Source: a bacterium (GTDB taxonomy: Bacteria; Elusimicrobiota; Elusimicrobia; Elusimicrobiales; UBA9959). Taken from it: 54,439 bases of DNA. Each line of letters opens with the position of its first letter. The stretch's first letter is position 1. Shown piece after piece: positions 7,723 through 16,745 of the stretch. The stretch spans positions 1 to 54,439 of the forward strand of contig JAJZPF010000015.1 in NCBI GenBank assembly GCA_021811315.1, given 5' to 3'. The notes below the pieces were generated by a model. That model had not been told where the DNA came from, did not search any database, and was given only the letters and a program-made list of their open reading frames with translations. The position numbers and the translations under genes are program-made.

Positions 7723-7751
7723 ATTTTAGTGCTTTTGCTATTCGCAGTCAA
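7723..7751 (-). promoter_or_regulatory. Sigma70-type promoter of the cargo operon
   Basis: On the minus strand TTGACT (7746-7751) is followed by a 17-base spacer and TAAAAT (7723-7728). This is ten of twelve consensus bases at ideal spacing. The predicted start near 7716 lies about 40 bases before the HTH gene. A further TATACT-like box lies upstream, near 7775. Confidence 0.75.
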
Positions 7752-7854
7752 TGGATATCCTTATAAAAAGTATAGCAGACCATCCCGACAGCGTAGTGTC
7801 GCGATGAAAAAGCGATTTTCTGGCATTTTTAATTTAATTTGGGGGAGGGTCATT

Positions 7855-7887
7855 ATGCTGTATCATGAATGGGTGGGAATATTATAA
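7855..7887 (+). CDS. Possible 10-codon leader peptide before the structured RNA
   Basis: ATG at 7855 follows a strong purine-rich ribosome-binding-like tract (GGGGGAGGG, five bases away) and encodes MLYHEWVGIL then TAA. It ends as the first stem of the candidate RNA begins. The good ribosome binding site is the only evidence, and a chance match is quite possible. Confidence 0.25.
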   Translation: MLYHEWVGIL

Positions 7888-8049
7888 GGCGGGCCAGGCC
7901 GGAGGCGGCGGCCATCTCGCGGCAAGCCGCTGCCGGCCTGGTCCTACCTTATGATCTTTGCGGTTTCTGCTCCCTGCCGGTGGCTACAAAGCAATTACAG
8001 AAAAGACCACCGCGGCGGCCGCAGCAGCGGACGCCGGGGTGGTTTTTTT
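7884..8049 (+). ncRNA. Candidate structured small RNA ending in an intrinsic terminator
   Basis: Three nested or successive stems appear on the plus strand. ATAAGG (from 7884) pairs with CCTTAT (7947-7952). Inside it GCCAGGCCGG pairs with CCGGCCTGG, and GGCGGCGGC with GCCGCTGCC around the loop ATCTCGCGGCAA. A second hairpin has CTTTGCGG...CCG...CAAAG. The third is the terminator at 8006-8049. It does not match 6S, SRP, RNase P or tmRNA patterns that I know. A weak promoter may lie near 7838-7866 or 7877-7882. It is divergent from the cargo operon. Confidence 0.5.
8006..8049 (+). terminator. Intrinsic terminator
   Basis: ACCACC-g-CGGCG pairs with CGCCG-g-GGTGGT around a ~14-base loop, followed by seven T residues. 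Only the plus strand has the T run, so it ends a rightward transcript, probably the candidate RNA. Confidence 0.75.
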
Positions 8050-8099
8050 ATAATTACGGGGCCACCGGCATAAATGCTGTTCAACATTATCAGGAACAG

Positions 8100-8146
8100 G
8101 CCCGCGCCGCGAGCGTATTCAGCAGAATACGCTGGCGGGCGCGGGC
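8100..8146. repeat. Long imperfect hairpin beside the right inverted repeat
   Basis: GCCCGCGCC (8100-8108) pairs with GGCGCGGGC (8138-8146), and AGCGTATTC (8112-8120) with GAATACGCT (8125-8133) around an AGCA loop. An internal loop of 3 versus 4 bases separates the stems. It is followed by A/T-rich TATATAATAA and preceded by a CTGTTC/GAACAG dyad. It resembles REP-type or element-end palindromes. Confidence 0.6.
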
Positions 8147-8180
8147 AAAATCTGTATATAATAAACTCAGTTCTTTGCAG

Positions 8181-8497
8181 TGCGCGCGGGGAATAATTTC
8201 TGATTTGTACGGACGCCGAAGGCGGACGGGAGCGGCCAGCAGGCCGCGCATAGGAGGTTGCAATAAGATGCAGCCTACCTTGGGAGCAGGTGCAAGGCGC
8301 GTTAGTGCCGCCGCCCTGCGAACCCGCCTTCTCGCGGCAAGGAGCAGTGCGGGGCCGCGCTTCGTGGCCACGCCTGCGACGACATCTCGCGGATAAGCTC
8401 GGGACTCCTTCGCTAAAACAGATCGAAAGAGGTATTTACAGTGTTTCCGCTGGATGTTGCGCGAAGTATCCTCGAACTTTGATAGTGAAGCTCCGAA
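8181..8497 (-). repeat. Right arm of 317-bp inverted repeat
   Basis: Gap-free inverted match of 4622-4938 (coordinates sum to 13119 throughout). The arm nearest the cargo (8181-8430) appears identical to its partner, and the outer 67 bases carry about eight differences. The segment between the arms could invert by homologous recombination. The stop-free frame seen in one strand is not under evident protein selection. Confidence 0.9.
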
Positions 8498-8516
8498 TTT
8501 TTTTCTTAGAAAAATA

Positions 8517-8635
8517 TTCTTTGTGTCCGGACAGAAACGCAGGATAGCGTAGTCCACCCCGAATTTTTTACTTCGCAAAAAGTTCTTTGTGTCCGGGAAG
8601 AAGCGCAGGATCGCGTAGTCCACCCCGAATTTACG
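8517..8635. repeat. Tandem direct repeat, 66-bp period, two full copies plus a partial
   Basis: TTCTTTGTGTCCGG begins at 8517 and again at 8583, each followed by a near-identical stretch ending CGTAGTCCACCCCGAATTT. The 3' part of each unit is a small A/T hairpin (GAATTTTTT...AAAAAGTTC). A related hairpin ends the right arm of the inverted repeat (near 8494-8519), suggesting a third, older unit. No gene is seen. Confidence 0.7.
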
Positions 8636-8676
8636 TCCGCGGCCACGCACGATAGCGCGGTCGGCCAGGTTCGGAT

Positions 8677-8702
8677 TAAAAAGCCCCGCAGGGGGCTTTT
8701 TA
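8677..8702. terminator. Bidirectional intrinsic terminator
   Basis: AAAAAGCCCC-GCAG-GGGGCTTTTT, perfect and symmetrical. It separates the mobile region from the signalling genes that begin at 8763. Confidence 0.85.
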
Positions 8703-8762
8703 ATTGCCGGGGGCAGGGGCCGGCTTTGCCGCGGGGCTAATTTTATACAATTATTCTAACCT

Positions 8763-10313
8763 ATGACCAATAAAGCCAGCATCCTCGTGGTGGACGACGA
8801 ACCGCAGATAGCCGAGATGATCTCCGCCTCGCTGCAGCTGCACGGCTACGCGGTCTCGGTGGTCTACGACGGAGAGCAGGCGGTGAAGAAAATAGCCGCG
8901 GAAAAATTCGACCTGGTGATCACGGACATCCAGATGCCCGGCATGGACGGGATCACCGCCCTGGGCGAGATGAAAAAAATAGACCCGGAGCTGGAGGTCA
9001 TAATCGCCACCGGGCACGGGACCATGAGCACGGCCATCCAGAGCATGCGCAAGGGCGCCTTCGACTACCTGCATAAACCTTTCGAGAACAAGGAGCTGCT
9101 GGCCGTGGTCGGGAAAGCGCTCGAGAAGCGCAAGTTCAACGATATTACAAAGGCCATTTTCTCCACCATCAAGCCGGAAGAGCTGCTGCGCGTCACCATC
9201 GACTCCGTAACGCGGATACTTAAAGCGGAGGAGTCGCTTTTGGTGCTGCCGGATAAAGGCGGGCGCCTGAAGGTGGCGGTCTCGGAAGGCCTGGAGGACG
9301 AAGCGCGCCTGAACTCGAGGCTCGGCCTCTGCGACAGGATGATGGGGCGCCTGGGCGGGGAAACGAAGTCCGTCATACTCGTCGACGAGCCGGCCAGGGA
9401 CAAGTCCTTCGCCGACCTGCCAGGCATAAGCGAGATAAAATGCGCGCTCTTCCTGCCGCTGATGGAGGAGAACAAGCCCTCGGGGCTGATAAGCATAAAC
9501 CGCACGCGGGAGGGCGAATATTTCACCGAGGACGACCTGCAAAGGGCGAAGATCTTCGGCTCGCTGGTGAACCTGGCTCTCAGGAACTCCAACCTCTACC
9601 GCCAGCTTCAGGACACCCAGTCGCAGCTGATCCAGGCGGAAAAGATGTCCGCGCTCGGCCAGCTGGCCGGCGGGCTCGCTCACGAAATAAACAACCCGCT
9701 CTCCGGCATACTCGGCCTTACCCAGCTCGTGCTGGAAAATACCAAGCCCGACAGCCAGAATTTCACGGACCTGAAAGATATAGAGAAAGCCGTCTTCCGC
9801 TGCAAGAAGATCATCGTCTCCCTGCTGTCCTTCGCCCGGCAGGAAAAGACGCGCATGGAGCCGGTGAACCTGAACGAAGTCATAGAGGAGACCCTGACCC
9901 TCTGCGCGCGCCAGATGGAACTCAAGAGCGTGCGGATAACCAGGCAGTTCGCGCAGGGCCTGCCCATGGTGAACGGCGACTACCAGCAGCTGATGCAGGT
10001 TTTCCTGAACCTGTTCACGAACGCGCGCGACGCCATGCCCGAAGGCGGCGAGCTTTCCGTGGGGACCAGCCTCCTGAAAGACCCGTCGGGCCGGGAGCTG
10101 ATAATGACCACGGTCTCCGATACGGGGACAGGGATAAAGCCTGAAATACTTGCGAGCGTTTTCGACCCTTTCTTCACCACCAAGCCGGTAGGGAAAGGCA
10201 CGGGCCTGGGGCTTTCGGTCTGCCTGGGCATAATAAACAGGCATAACGGCACGATAAAGGCGTACAACCGCCCCGACGGCGGCGCCACCTTCACCCTGAG
10301 CCTGCCGGTCTGA
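8763..10313 (+). CDS. Hybrid sensor histidine kinase with N-terminal receiver domain (REC-GAF-HisKA-HATPase)
   Basis: A 516-residue cytosolic signalling protein without membrane segments. The receiver domain (about 5-120) has the acidic pocket, phospho-acceptor Asp55 (TDIQMPGMDG) and Lys105. A GAF-like sensor region spans about 135-275. The HisKA domain has His307 in GGLAHEINNPLSG. The ATPase domain has the N box NLFTNARDAMPEGG (near 416-429), DTGTGI and GKGTGLGL. A receiver placed before the kinase suggests it takes phosphate or docks with another kinase, then signals onward. The CheY-like gene four bases downstream is the likely partner. No clear ribosome binding site precedes the ATG. Confidence 0.92.
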   Translation: MTNKASILVVDDEPQIAEMISASLQLHGYAVSVVYDGEQAVKKIAAEKFDLVITDIQMPGMDGITALGEMKKIDPELEVIIATGHGTMSTAIQSMRKGAFDYLHKPFENKELLAVVGKALEKRKFNDITKAIFSTIKPEELLRVTIDSVTRILKAEESLLVLPDKGGRLKVAVSEGLEDEARLNSRLGLCDRMMGRLGGETKSVILVDEPARDKSFADLPGISEIKCALFLPLMEENKPSGLISINRTREGEYFTEDDLQRAKIFGSLVNLALRNSNLYRQLQDTQSQLIQAEKMSALGQLAGGLAHEINNPLSGILGLTQLVLENTKPDSQNFTDLKDIEKAVFRCKKIIVSLLSFARQEKTRMEPVNLNEVIEETLTLCARQMELKSVRITRQFAQGLPMVNGDYQQLMQVFLNLFTNARDAMPEGGELSVGTSLLKDPSGRELIMTTVSDTGTGIKPEILASVFDPFFTTKPVGKGTGLGLSVCLGIINRHNGTIKAYNRPDGGATFTLSLPV

Positions 10314-10317
10314 AGCT

Positions 10318-10680
10318 ATGGGGAAAAGAGTCCTGATAATAGACGACGAGGACCTGGTCCGCAATTACGTGCGGCGGGCGCTCGCCAGCCGCGGCTGGGA
10401 AATAAGCGAGACGGACAACGGTGCCGCCGCGCTCGCCCTGCTGAGGCAGAAAGATTTCGACGCGGTCATCTGCGACCTGAAAATGCCGGATATGCGCGGG
10501 GAGGAGGTCATCAAAAGGATCCGCGACCTGCTCCCGGCCATGAAGATCATCGCCATCACCGGCTCGGTCTCCAACATAACGACGCCAATAGTCCCCGGCG
10601 TGGAGCTGGAGGGCTTCCTGATAAAGCCCTTCGGGATAGACGAGATCAGGAACCTGATGGAGAAAGTTCTCGGCCGCTGA
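10318..10680 (+). CDS. Single-domain (CheY-like) response regulator
   Basis: A 120-residue stand-alone receiver. The acidic pair is in LIIDDED, phospho-acceptor Asp53 in ICDLKMPDMRGEE, a Thr in AITGS and Lys103 in LIKPFG. There is no output domain, so it must act by protein contact or phosphotransfer. Its start is four bases after the kinase stop, so the two form an operon. The next gene is convergent. Confidence 0.92.
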   Translation: MGKRVLIIDDEDLVRNYVRRALASRGWEISETDNGAAALALLRQKDFDAVICDLKMPDMRGEEVIKRIRDLLPAMKIIAITGSVSNITTPIVPGVELEGFLIKPFGIDEIRNLMEKVLGR

Positions 10681-10743
10681 AGGCGGCCGCCGCCGGCCTT
10701 CTTCGCCGCTCGCCGGCCCGCCGCGCGCTTTTCTTTCCTCCGC

Positions 10744-11661
10744 TTAGTGCAGCCCGCATTCGTCCGAGATCTTGCCTTCCTCGTCCATGATCGTTATCAC
10801 GGCGTTCATCTCGGGCACCGAAAGCCTGGGGAGCTCCGGGGAGCGGTGATAGGCCTGGAGCAGGGCGTAGAATTTCTTCCTGTCCTCGTTATTCTTTATT
10901 TCCCCGCCGGGGTTGCGGGTGAGCTTCCTGCTTTTAAAGTCGGGGTCGCGCATCTGCAGCGCCCAGTACTTCGCCTTGGCGTCCAGGGCCGCCGTCTGCA
11001 TCGAAGCCAGGCGCGCGCGGCGGGTATTGCAGCTGTCGGTGCTGAGGCTGGCGGGCGCGTCGCGGAAATTGGACAGCTCCGGTTTGAACTCCGGCTCCTC
11101 GTCGCTGAACATGGCCGCCACCATCCTCAGGTCCGGCACCTCGAATTCGAAATCGGGCCGCTCCGGCAGTATCTCCCACTGCCTTTCGGTCTGGCCTTCG
11201 ACGGTATGCAGCACCGCGCCCGTGACCGGGTCTATCATCTTGGCTATTATTTTAAGGTGTTCCTTCGTGCCGAAGATGGTCCCCACGATTATGGCGTTGC
11301 TCGGGTCGATCTTCCTCCTGCCGCCGTCCGCGCCCTCCTCCGCCACCCCCGAGGCCGAGAGGCTGCGCTCCTCAAGGACTTTGTCCAGCTGCGACCGCTC
11401 GAGCAGGTTTACCTTGCCGGAGGCCACCAGGCAGGAGATAAGCTTCTCCGAGAAATATTCGCTCTCCTCGCGGGAGGTGCGGGCCTTGCGCGAGAAGCCG
11501 ACCACGGTGACGTTCTTGACGTTTTTGTCGGCGGAGTACTTGGCGAAGTCGTTCGCCATTTTCTTGTAAGCGTCTTCCGCGAAGGAGTTATGGGGGGCGC
11601 CGAGGATCAGTCCGAAGGCGGCTGCGAAAGTTATTTTTAAGGCCGAATCTGGCGTTTTCAT
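10744..11661 (-). CDS. Secreted FlgO/CsgG-like protein
   Basis: About 305 residues with an N-terminal signal peptide (MKTPDSALKITFAAAFGLI...) processed near NSFA-ED. The region after it (VTVVGFSRKARTSREESEYF to VNLLERSQLDKVLEE) matches the TolB/CsgG/FlgO type of domain found in outer-membrane and flagellar accessory proteins, which builds an oligomeric or peptidoglycan-associated platform. The C-terminal half is charged and unrecognised. I chose the ATG at 11661 (GGGAGGGG six bases before) over 11715. It stands alone between converging signalling genes. Confidence 0.65.
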   Translation of the reverse strand: MKTPDSALKITFAAAFGLILGAPHNSFAEDAYKKMANDFAKYSADKNVKNVTVVGFSRKARTSREESEYFSEKLISCLVASGKVNLLERSQLDKVLEERSLSASGVAEEGADGGRRKIDPSNAIIVGTIFGTKEHLKIIAKMIDPVTGAVLHTVEGQTERQWEILPERPDFEFEVPDLRMVAAMFSDEEPEFKPELSNFRDAPASLSTDSCNTRRARLASMQTAALDAKAKYWALQMRDPDFKSRKLTRNPGGEIKNNEDRKKFYALLQAYHRSPELPRLSVPEMNAVITIMDEEGKISDECGLH

Positions 11662-11776
11662 AACCCCTCCCTTCCACGCTAATACTCTATCAGAGGGGAT
11701 TACGGTAAAAACCAAAAAATTATCAAATTTCGGTCAAATGTAACTTTGGATACTCCACGTGTAAAAGTTGCGTGGA

Positions 11777-11902
11777 GGGCGGTGCGGCGACCGGGTAAGC
11801 AAAACCTTCCGTAGGACGAGGCTTGCGTAGCGCCGAGGACGGAGGAGGAGTGAGGCCACGGTGTGGCCGAACGCGTTTTGCGTCCCGGTTGCCGTGCCGC
11901 CC
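11777..11902. repeat. Cloverleaf-like 28-bp inverted repeat with two inner hairpins
   Basis: GGGCGGTGCGGCGACCGGG...GCAAAAC (11777-11805) pairs with 11875-11902 with few mismatches and one bulge. Inside, CCTTCCGT (11805-11812) faces ACGGAGG (11839-11845), and GGCCAC-GGT-GTGGCC (11854-11868) forms a perfect hairpin. A CTCCACG...CGTGGAG dyad precedes it (about 11753-11777). The structure starts right after the stop of the OmpR-type gene. It may be a transcript-end structure, a REP-like mobile palindrome or an RNA gene. Otherwise nothing is seen in the 248-bp gap 11662-11909. Confidence 0.6.
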
Positions 11903-11909
11903 GAACCTG

Positions 11910-12599
11910 TTATTCGAATTTATAGCCGTGGCCGGTCACGCTGGTGATGTGCGAACCTATTTCGGCGCCAAGTTTTTTGCGGAGGGAGGAGACATGAACC
12001 CCCACGGTATGCGGGTCGTTGTAACTGGCCGGGTCGTAGCCCCAGACCGTCTCCAGCAGGTGCGGGATGCCCAGCAGCCGGCCCTCCTCGGTTATCAGGG
12101 CCATCAGCAGGTCGAACTCCTTGCGGGTAAGGTTTATCACGGAGTTCTTGATGGTCACGGTCCGCCCCGAAGGGTCTATCACCATCCCGAGCTTCTTTAT
12201 CTTCTCCGTTTTCTCGGCCACGCCCTCGTAGCGCTTCATGACCGCTTTCACCTTGGCCAGCAGGACGGGGAAGGAAAAAGGTTTAAGGATATAATCGTCG
12301 GCGCCCTTGTTATAGCCGGCCAGGATATCTTCCTCGCTGATCTTGCTGCCGGAGATTATTATGACCGGGACCCCGGTAAAGCCCTCTGTCTCCTTTAAGG
12401 CCTTGCAGAGCGCGAAGCCGTCCAGGCCCTTCATCTGCGCGTCGGTTATTACCAGGTCCGGCCGCGACTCGCGCGCCAGGGCCACCGCCTCGGCCCCGTT
12501 GTCCGCCGCCGCTACGGCGAAGCCGCGGTCCTCGAGGTAGCGCCGGGTGGAGTTCAGCACCAGCTTGTCGTCGTCGACCAGGAGTATTTTTTTATACAT
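11910..12599 (-). CDS. OmpR/PhoB-family response regulator
   Basis: A 229-residue DNA-binding regulator. The receiver domain carries VDDD, phospho-acceptor Asp53 (ITDAQMKGLDG) and Lys106. The winged-helix domain (about 130-229) has LTRKEFDLLMAL, the recognition helix HTVGVHVSSLRKKLG and the wing ITSVTGHGYKFE. It would activate or repress genes when phosphorylated, but no cognate kinase is adjacent. Its start overlaps the end of the phosphodiesterase gene by eight bases, so the two are co-transcribed. Confidence 0.93.
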   Translation of the reverse strand: MYKKILLVDDDKLVLNSTRRYLEDRGFAVAAADNGAEAVALARESRPDLVITDAQMKGLDGFALCKALKETEGFTGVPVIIISGSKISEEDILAGYNKGADDYILKPFSFPVLLAKVKAVMKRYEGVAEKTEKIKKLGMVIDPSGRTVTIKNSVINLTRKEFDLLMALITEEGRLLGIPHLLETVWGYDPASYNDPHTVGVHVSSLRKKLGAEIGSHITSVTGHGYKFE

Positions 12600-13335
12600 A
12601 TTTAGCCGCCATCGCCACGTCGTCCGTCCACACGGCTTTGGCGCCCAGGTCCAGAAGTCGGCGCACGTCGCGCGGGTGGTTGGCTATCCCCGCGGAGATC
12701 TCCACGCCGGCCAGGGCCGCCTCTTCCGCCTGCTTTTTAAAATCGAAAGCCGAAGCGCCGGCGTAGAAGATCTGCTTCGTAAGCGGCCAGTCGATCCACC
12801 CGGCGCAGACCTTCGAAGCGCCCGCTTTCACGGCGGTGGCAAGCATGCCGGAGGGGAAAAGAGGCATGACCGCCAGGCCGATCCCGGGCACGGCCGCGCG
12901 CGCGGCCGCCAGGAAGCCGCTCCGGCAGGAATAGGCGAGCAGGAAGGCGCGGCTTTGCACGCCCGCCCTTTTTATCTGCAGGGCCAGGTCCGAGGCGTCG
13001 GCTTCTTTTTCGAGCGCCATCTCGAAATAAAATTCCATGCCCGGGTGCAGTATCATAAGGTTCAGGATATCGTCCAGGTGCGGGATGGGCTCTTTCCCGA
13101 GCACGCGCAGGCTTTTTAAATGCGGCCACGAGGTGCCCGAGATCTTCCAGTCCCGGCCGCAGACCCTGCCGGCGCCGGCGTCGTGGAAGGCCACGAACTG
13201 CCCGTCGGCGGTGCGGCGGATGTCGCACTCCACGGCGTCCGCCCCGTCGGAAAAAGCCTGTTTGAAAGCCGCCACGGTGTTTTCCGGGGCTTTAAGCATT
13301 CCCCCCCTGTGCGCGTAAACGGATACAGAGGCCAT
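12592..13335 (-). CDS. ugpQ: Glycerophosphodiester phosphodiesterase
   Basis: A 247-residue TIM-barrel enzyme releasing sn-glycerol 3-phosphate from glycerophosphodiesters. Signature residues: His9-Arg10 (YAHRGG), Glu18 (APENT), Glu36 and Asp38 (VECDIR), and His51 (FHD). No signal peptide, so cytosolic like UgpQ. Length is normal. It precedes the response-regulator gene with an 8-base overlap and follows the small CdaR-like gene. The link between lipid turnover and that regulator is unexplained. Confidence 0.9.
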   Translation of the reverse strand: MASVSVYAHRGGMLKAPENTVAAFKQAFSDGADAVECDIRRTADGQFVAFHDAGAGRVCGRDWKISGTSWPHLKSLRVLGKEPIPHLDDILNLMILHPGMEFYFEMALEKEADASDLALQIKRAGVQSRAFLLAYSCRSGFLAAARAAVPGIGLAVMPLFPSGMLATAVKAGASKVCAGWIDWPLTKQIFYAGASAFDFKKQAEEAALAGVEISAGIANHPRDVRRLLDLGAKAVWTDDVAMAAKYV

Positions 13336-13350
13336 AGGCTTATTTTCCTT

Positions 13351-13449
13351 TTATGCGCCGCCCGTTATAAAATACCAGATAAGCAGGGCTATGATGAGGG
13401 AGAGCAGTTTTATCTGCCAGTTGCGGGTAAAAAGTTCCTGGATATTCAT
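13351..13449 (-). CDS. 32-residue membrane peptide resembling only the N-terminal helix of CdaR/YbbR
   Basis: Starts MNIQELFTRNWQIKLLSL and continues with a hydrophobic helix ending LIWYFITGGA, then TAA. In CdaR/YbbR proteins the N terminus has this look (a charged NW.LK motif followed by a single membrane helix ending LW). Normally several YbbR repeats follow outside the membrane, and here there are none. It begins five bases after the cdaA stop (TGA-N5-ATG) with no clear ribosome binding site, implying coupling. CdaR regulates CdaA, so this may be a minimal regulator, or a stub left after loss of the YbbR domains. Confidence 0.65.
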   Translation of the reverse strand: MNIQELFTRNWQIKLLSLIIALLIWYFITGGA

Positions 13450-13454
13450 ACGGT

Positions 13455-14273
13455 TCAGGCCTGCGGCGGCGGCGCCGCGTGAGGAGCGGCCTGGGCCTCC
13501 GGGCGCGGGGCTTTCCTGAGCAGGGTCTTCTCGGCTTTAGAGCGGTAGAGCTGGTACAGCATGGCCTCGAGGTCCTTCGGATCTACGGCCTGCTGGAGCT
13601 TCCCGTTGCGGGCCACCGACAGCGTCCCGGTCTCCTCGGAAACTATGATTATGATCGCGTCCGCCACTTCGCTCAGGCCCAGCGCGGCGCGGTGCCTCAT
13701 GCCGAGAATTTTGGAAAGTTCCTGCTGCTCCGTCAGCGGCAATATGCAGCCGGCCGCGACCAGCCTGTTATTGGCTATCACGGCCGCGCCGTCGTGCAGC
13801 AGGGTGTTTATATGGAAGACCGTCAGCAGCATCTCCTTGGAGACCTCGCCGTTTATGCGCACCCCCGTCTCCACGATGTCGCGCAGCGCCATGTCCTGCT
13901 CCAGCACTATCAGCATCCCCATTTTCTCGGCGGCGGCCGCGCGCACGGCCTCCATCATTTCGCCTATAAAGCGGTACTCCTGGGAGACCATCACCCGGCC
14001 CAGCGGGTTAGAGCCGATATTGGCGAGCGCGAACCGGATCTCGGGCTGGAAGACCACGATAAGAAGGAACATGCCGGCCAGCCAGAACTGCTGCATCAGC
14101 CAGACGGTGGCGGAAAGGTTCAGGTACTTGGCCACGGCGGTGATGACGGCCAGGATGAAAACGCCCCAGATAACCTGCATGGCGCGCGTGCCCTTGAGCA
14201 GCAATATCAGGCGGTATACGATATAGTATACCACCGCGATATCGGCCAGGTTTTTAGCGTACTGCAGGTACAT
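13455..14273 (-). CDS. cdaA: Diadenylate cyclase CdaA (c-di-AMP synthase)
   Basis: A 272-residue membrane enzyme making c-di-AMP from two ATP. Three N-terminal helices (about 10-28, 35-50 and 60-78) are followed by the DAC domain with the DGA motif (Asp161 in LLHDGAAVI) and the RHR motif (193-195, GMRHRAALG). All catalytic residues are intact. The C-terminal tail is rich in Pro and Ala. It lies 21 bases downstream of ftsH and is followed by the mini-CdaR gene. c-di-AMP typically controls potassium and osmotic balance; no target gene lies here. Confidence 0.95.
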   Translation of the reverse strand: MYLQYAKNLADIAVVYYIVYRLILLLKGTRAMQVIWGVFILAVITAVAKYLNLSATVWLMQQFWLAGMFLLIVVFQPEIRFALANIGSNPLGRVMVSQEYRFIGEMMEAVRAAAAEKMGMLIVLEQDMALRDIVETGVRINGEVSKEMLLTVFHINTLLHDGAAVIANNRLVAAGCILPLTEQQELSKILGMRHRAALGLSEVADAIIIIVSEETGTLSVARNGKLQQAVDPKDLEAMLYQLYRSKAEKTLLRKAPRPEAQAAPHAAPPPQA

Positions 14274-14294
14274 CCTTCGCGTCCCCCTGTGTTC

Positions 14295-16093
<1,799 letters not shown>

Positions 16094-16103
<10 letters not shown>

Positions 16104-16645
16104 ATTTTTTTTCCTTCTATCGCTTCCTTGCTGAGGACCCCGATGTACGGCAGGTTCCTGTAGATCCCGTTATAGTCCAGCCCGTAGCCCACCACGAACT
16201 TGTCCTCTATGGTGAAGCCGGTGTATTTTATGGGCACCTGCGCCCGGCGGCGGCTGGGCTTGTCCAGCAGCGTGCAGATCTCGAGCGACCTGGGGCGGCG
16301 GGTCTTCAGGTTCTGCAGCATGTACTCCATGGTCAGGCCGGAGTCCACGATATCTTCCACGATCAGCACGTCGCAGTCCTCTATGCTCTCCTTGAGGTCG
16401 AGCAGGATGCGCACCACGCCGGTGGAATGCGTGCCGGAGTACGAAGAGAGCATCATGAAATCCATGCGGGTATCCAGCGTGATGTTCTTGGCCAGGTCCG
16501 ACATGAAGAGCACGCAGCCCTTCAGGACGCCTACCAAGGTGACGCAGCGGCCGGCGTAATCTTTGGAGATCCGCTCTCCCAGTTTTTTTACGCCCGCGTC
16601 CAGCTCCGCGCTGGAAACGAGTATTTCCTGCAAATCTTTATGCAT
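16094..16645 (-). CDS. hpt: Hypoxanthine phosphoribosyltransferase
   Basis: A 183-residue purine-salvage enzyme that joins hypoxanthine or guanine to PRPP. The PRPP loop VLIVEDIVDSGLT carries the expected acidic pair and the Asp base, and KFVVGYGLDYN is the C-terminal purine-binding motif. Length and order are typical. It overlaps ftsH by ten bases. A weak possible promoter (TGGCAA-17-TAAAAT) lies directly upstream, beyond the terminator of the phospholipase-like gene. Confidence 0.93.
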
Positions 16646-16685
16646 CCGTCCTATATTTTAGGTTTTTTAGAGTGTTTTTGCCACG

Positions 16686-16728
16686 ATAAAAAACGGGAAG
16701 CCGGGGCTGAAAAACCCCGGCTTCCCGT
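16686..16728 (-). terminator. Intrinsic terminator after the phospholipase-D-like gene
   Basis: ACGGGAAGCCGGGG (16693-16706) pairs perfectly with 16715-16728. On the minus strand a T run follows the stem. It ends the transcript of the gene stopping at 16746. Confidence 0.85.
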
Positions 16729-16745
16729 ACGCCGCCCGCTCCCTC

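Noticed and set aside
7869-8396. A 175-codon plus-strand open frame
   Set aside because: It runs through an intrinsic terminator, a long hairpin and one arm of the inverted repeat. About a third of it is a translation of the repeat, and its sequence is Arg/Ala-rich like a GC shadow frame.
8090-8650. A 186-codon minus-strand open frame covering the right arm and the 66-bp repeats
   Set aside because: It is a stop-free translation of repeats (KFGVDYAILRF twice). Changes between arms alter amino acids, so there is no sign of protein selection.
8641-8676. tRNA-like fragment (GGTTCGGATT near 8668)
   Set aside because: Only a T-loop-like match; no acceptor, D or anticodon stems could be drawn.
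8751-10364. 537-codon minus-strand frame opposite the histidine kinase
   Set aside because: Antisense to an intact kinase with complete motifs; no independent evidence.
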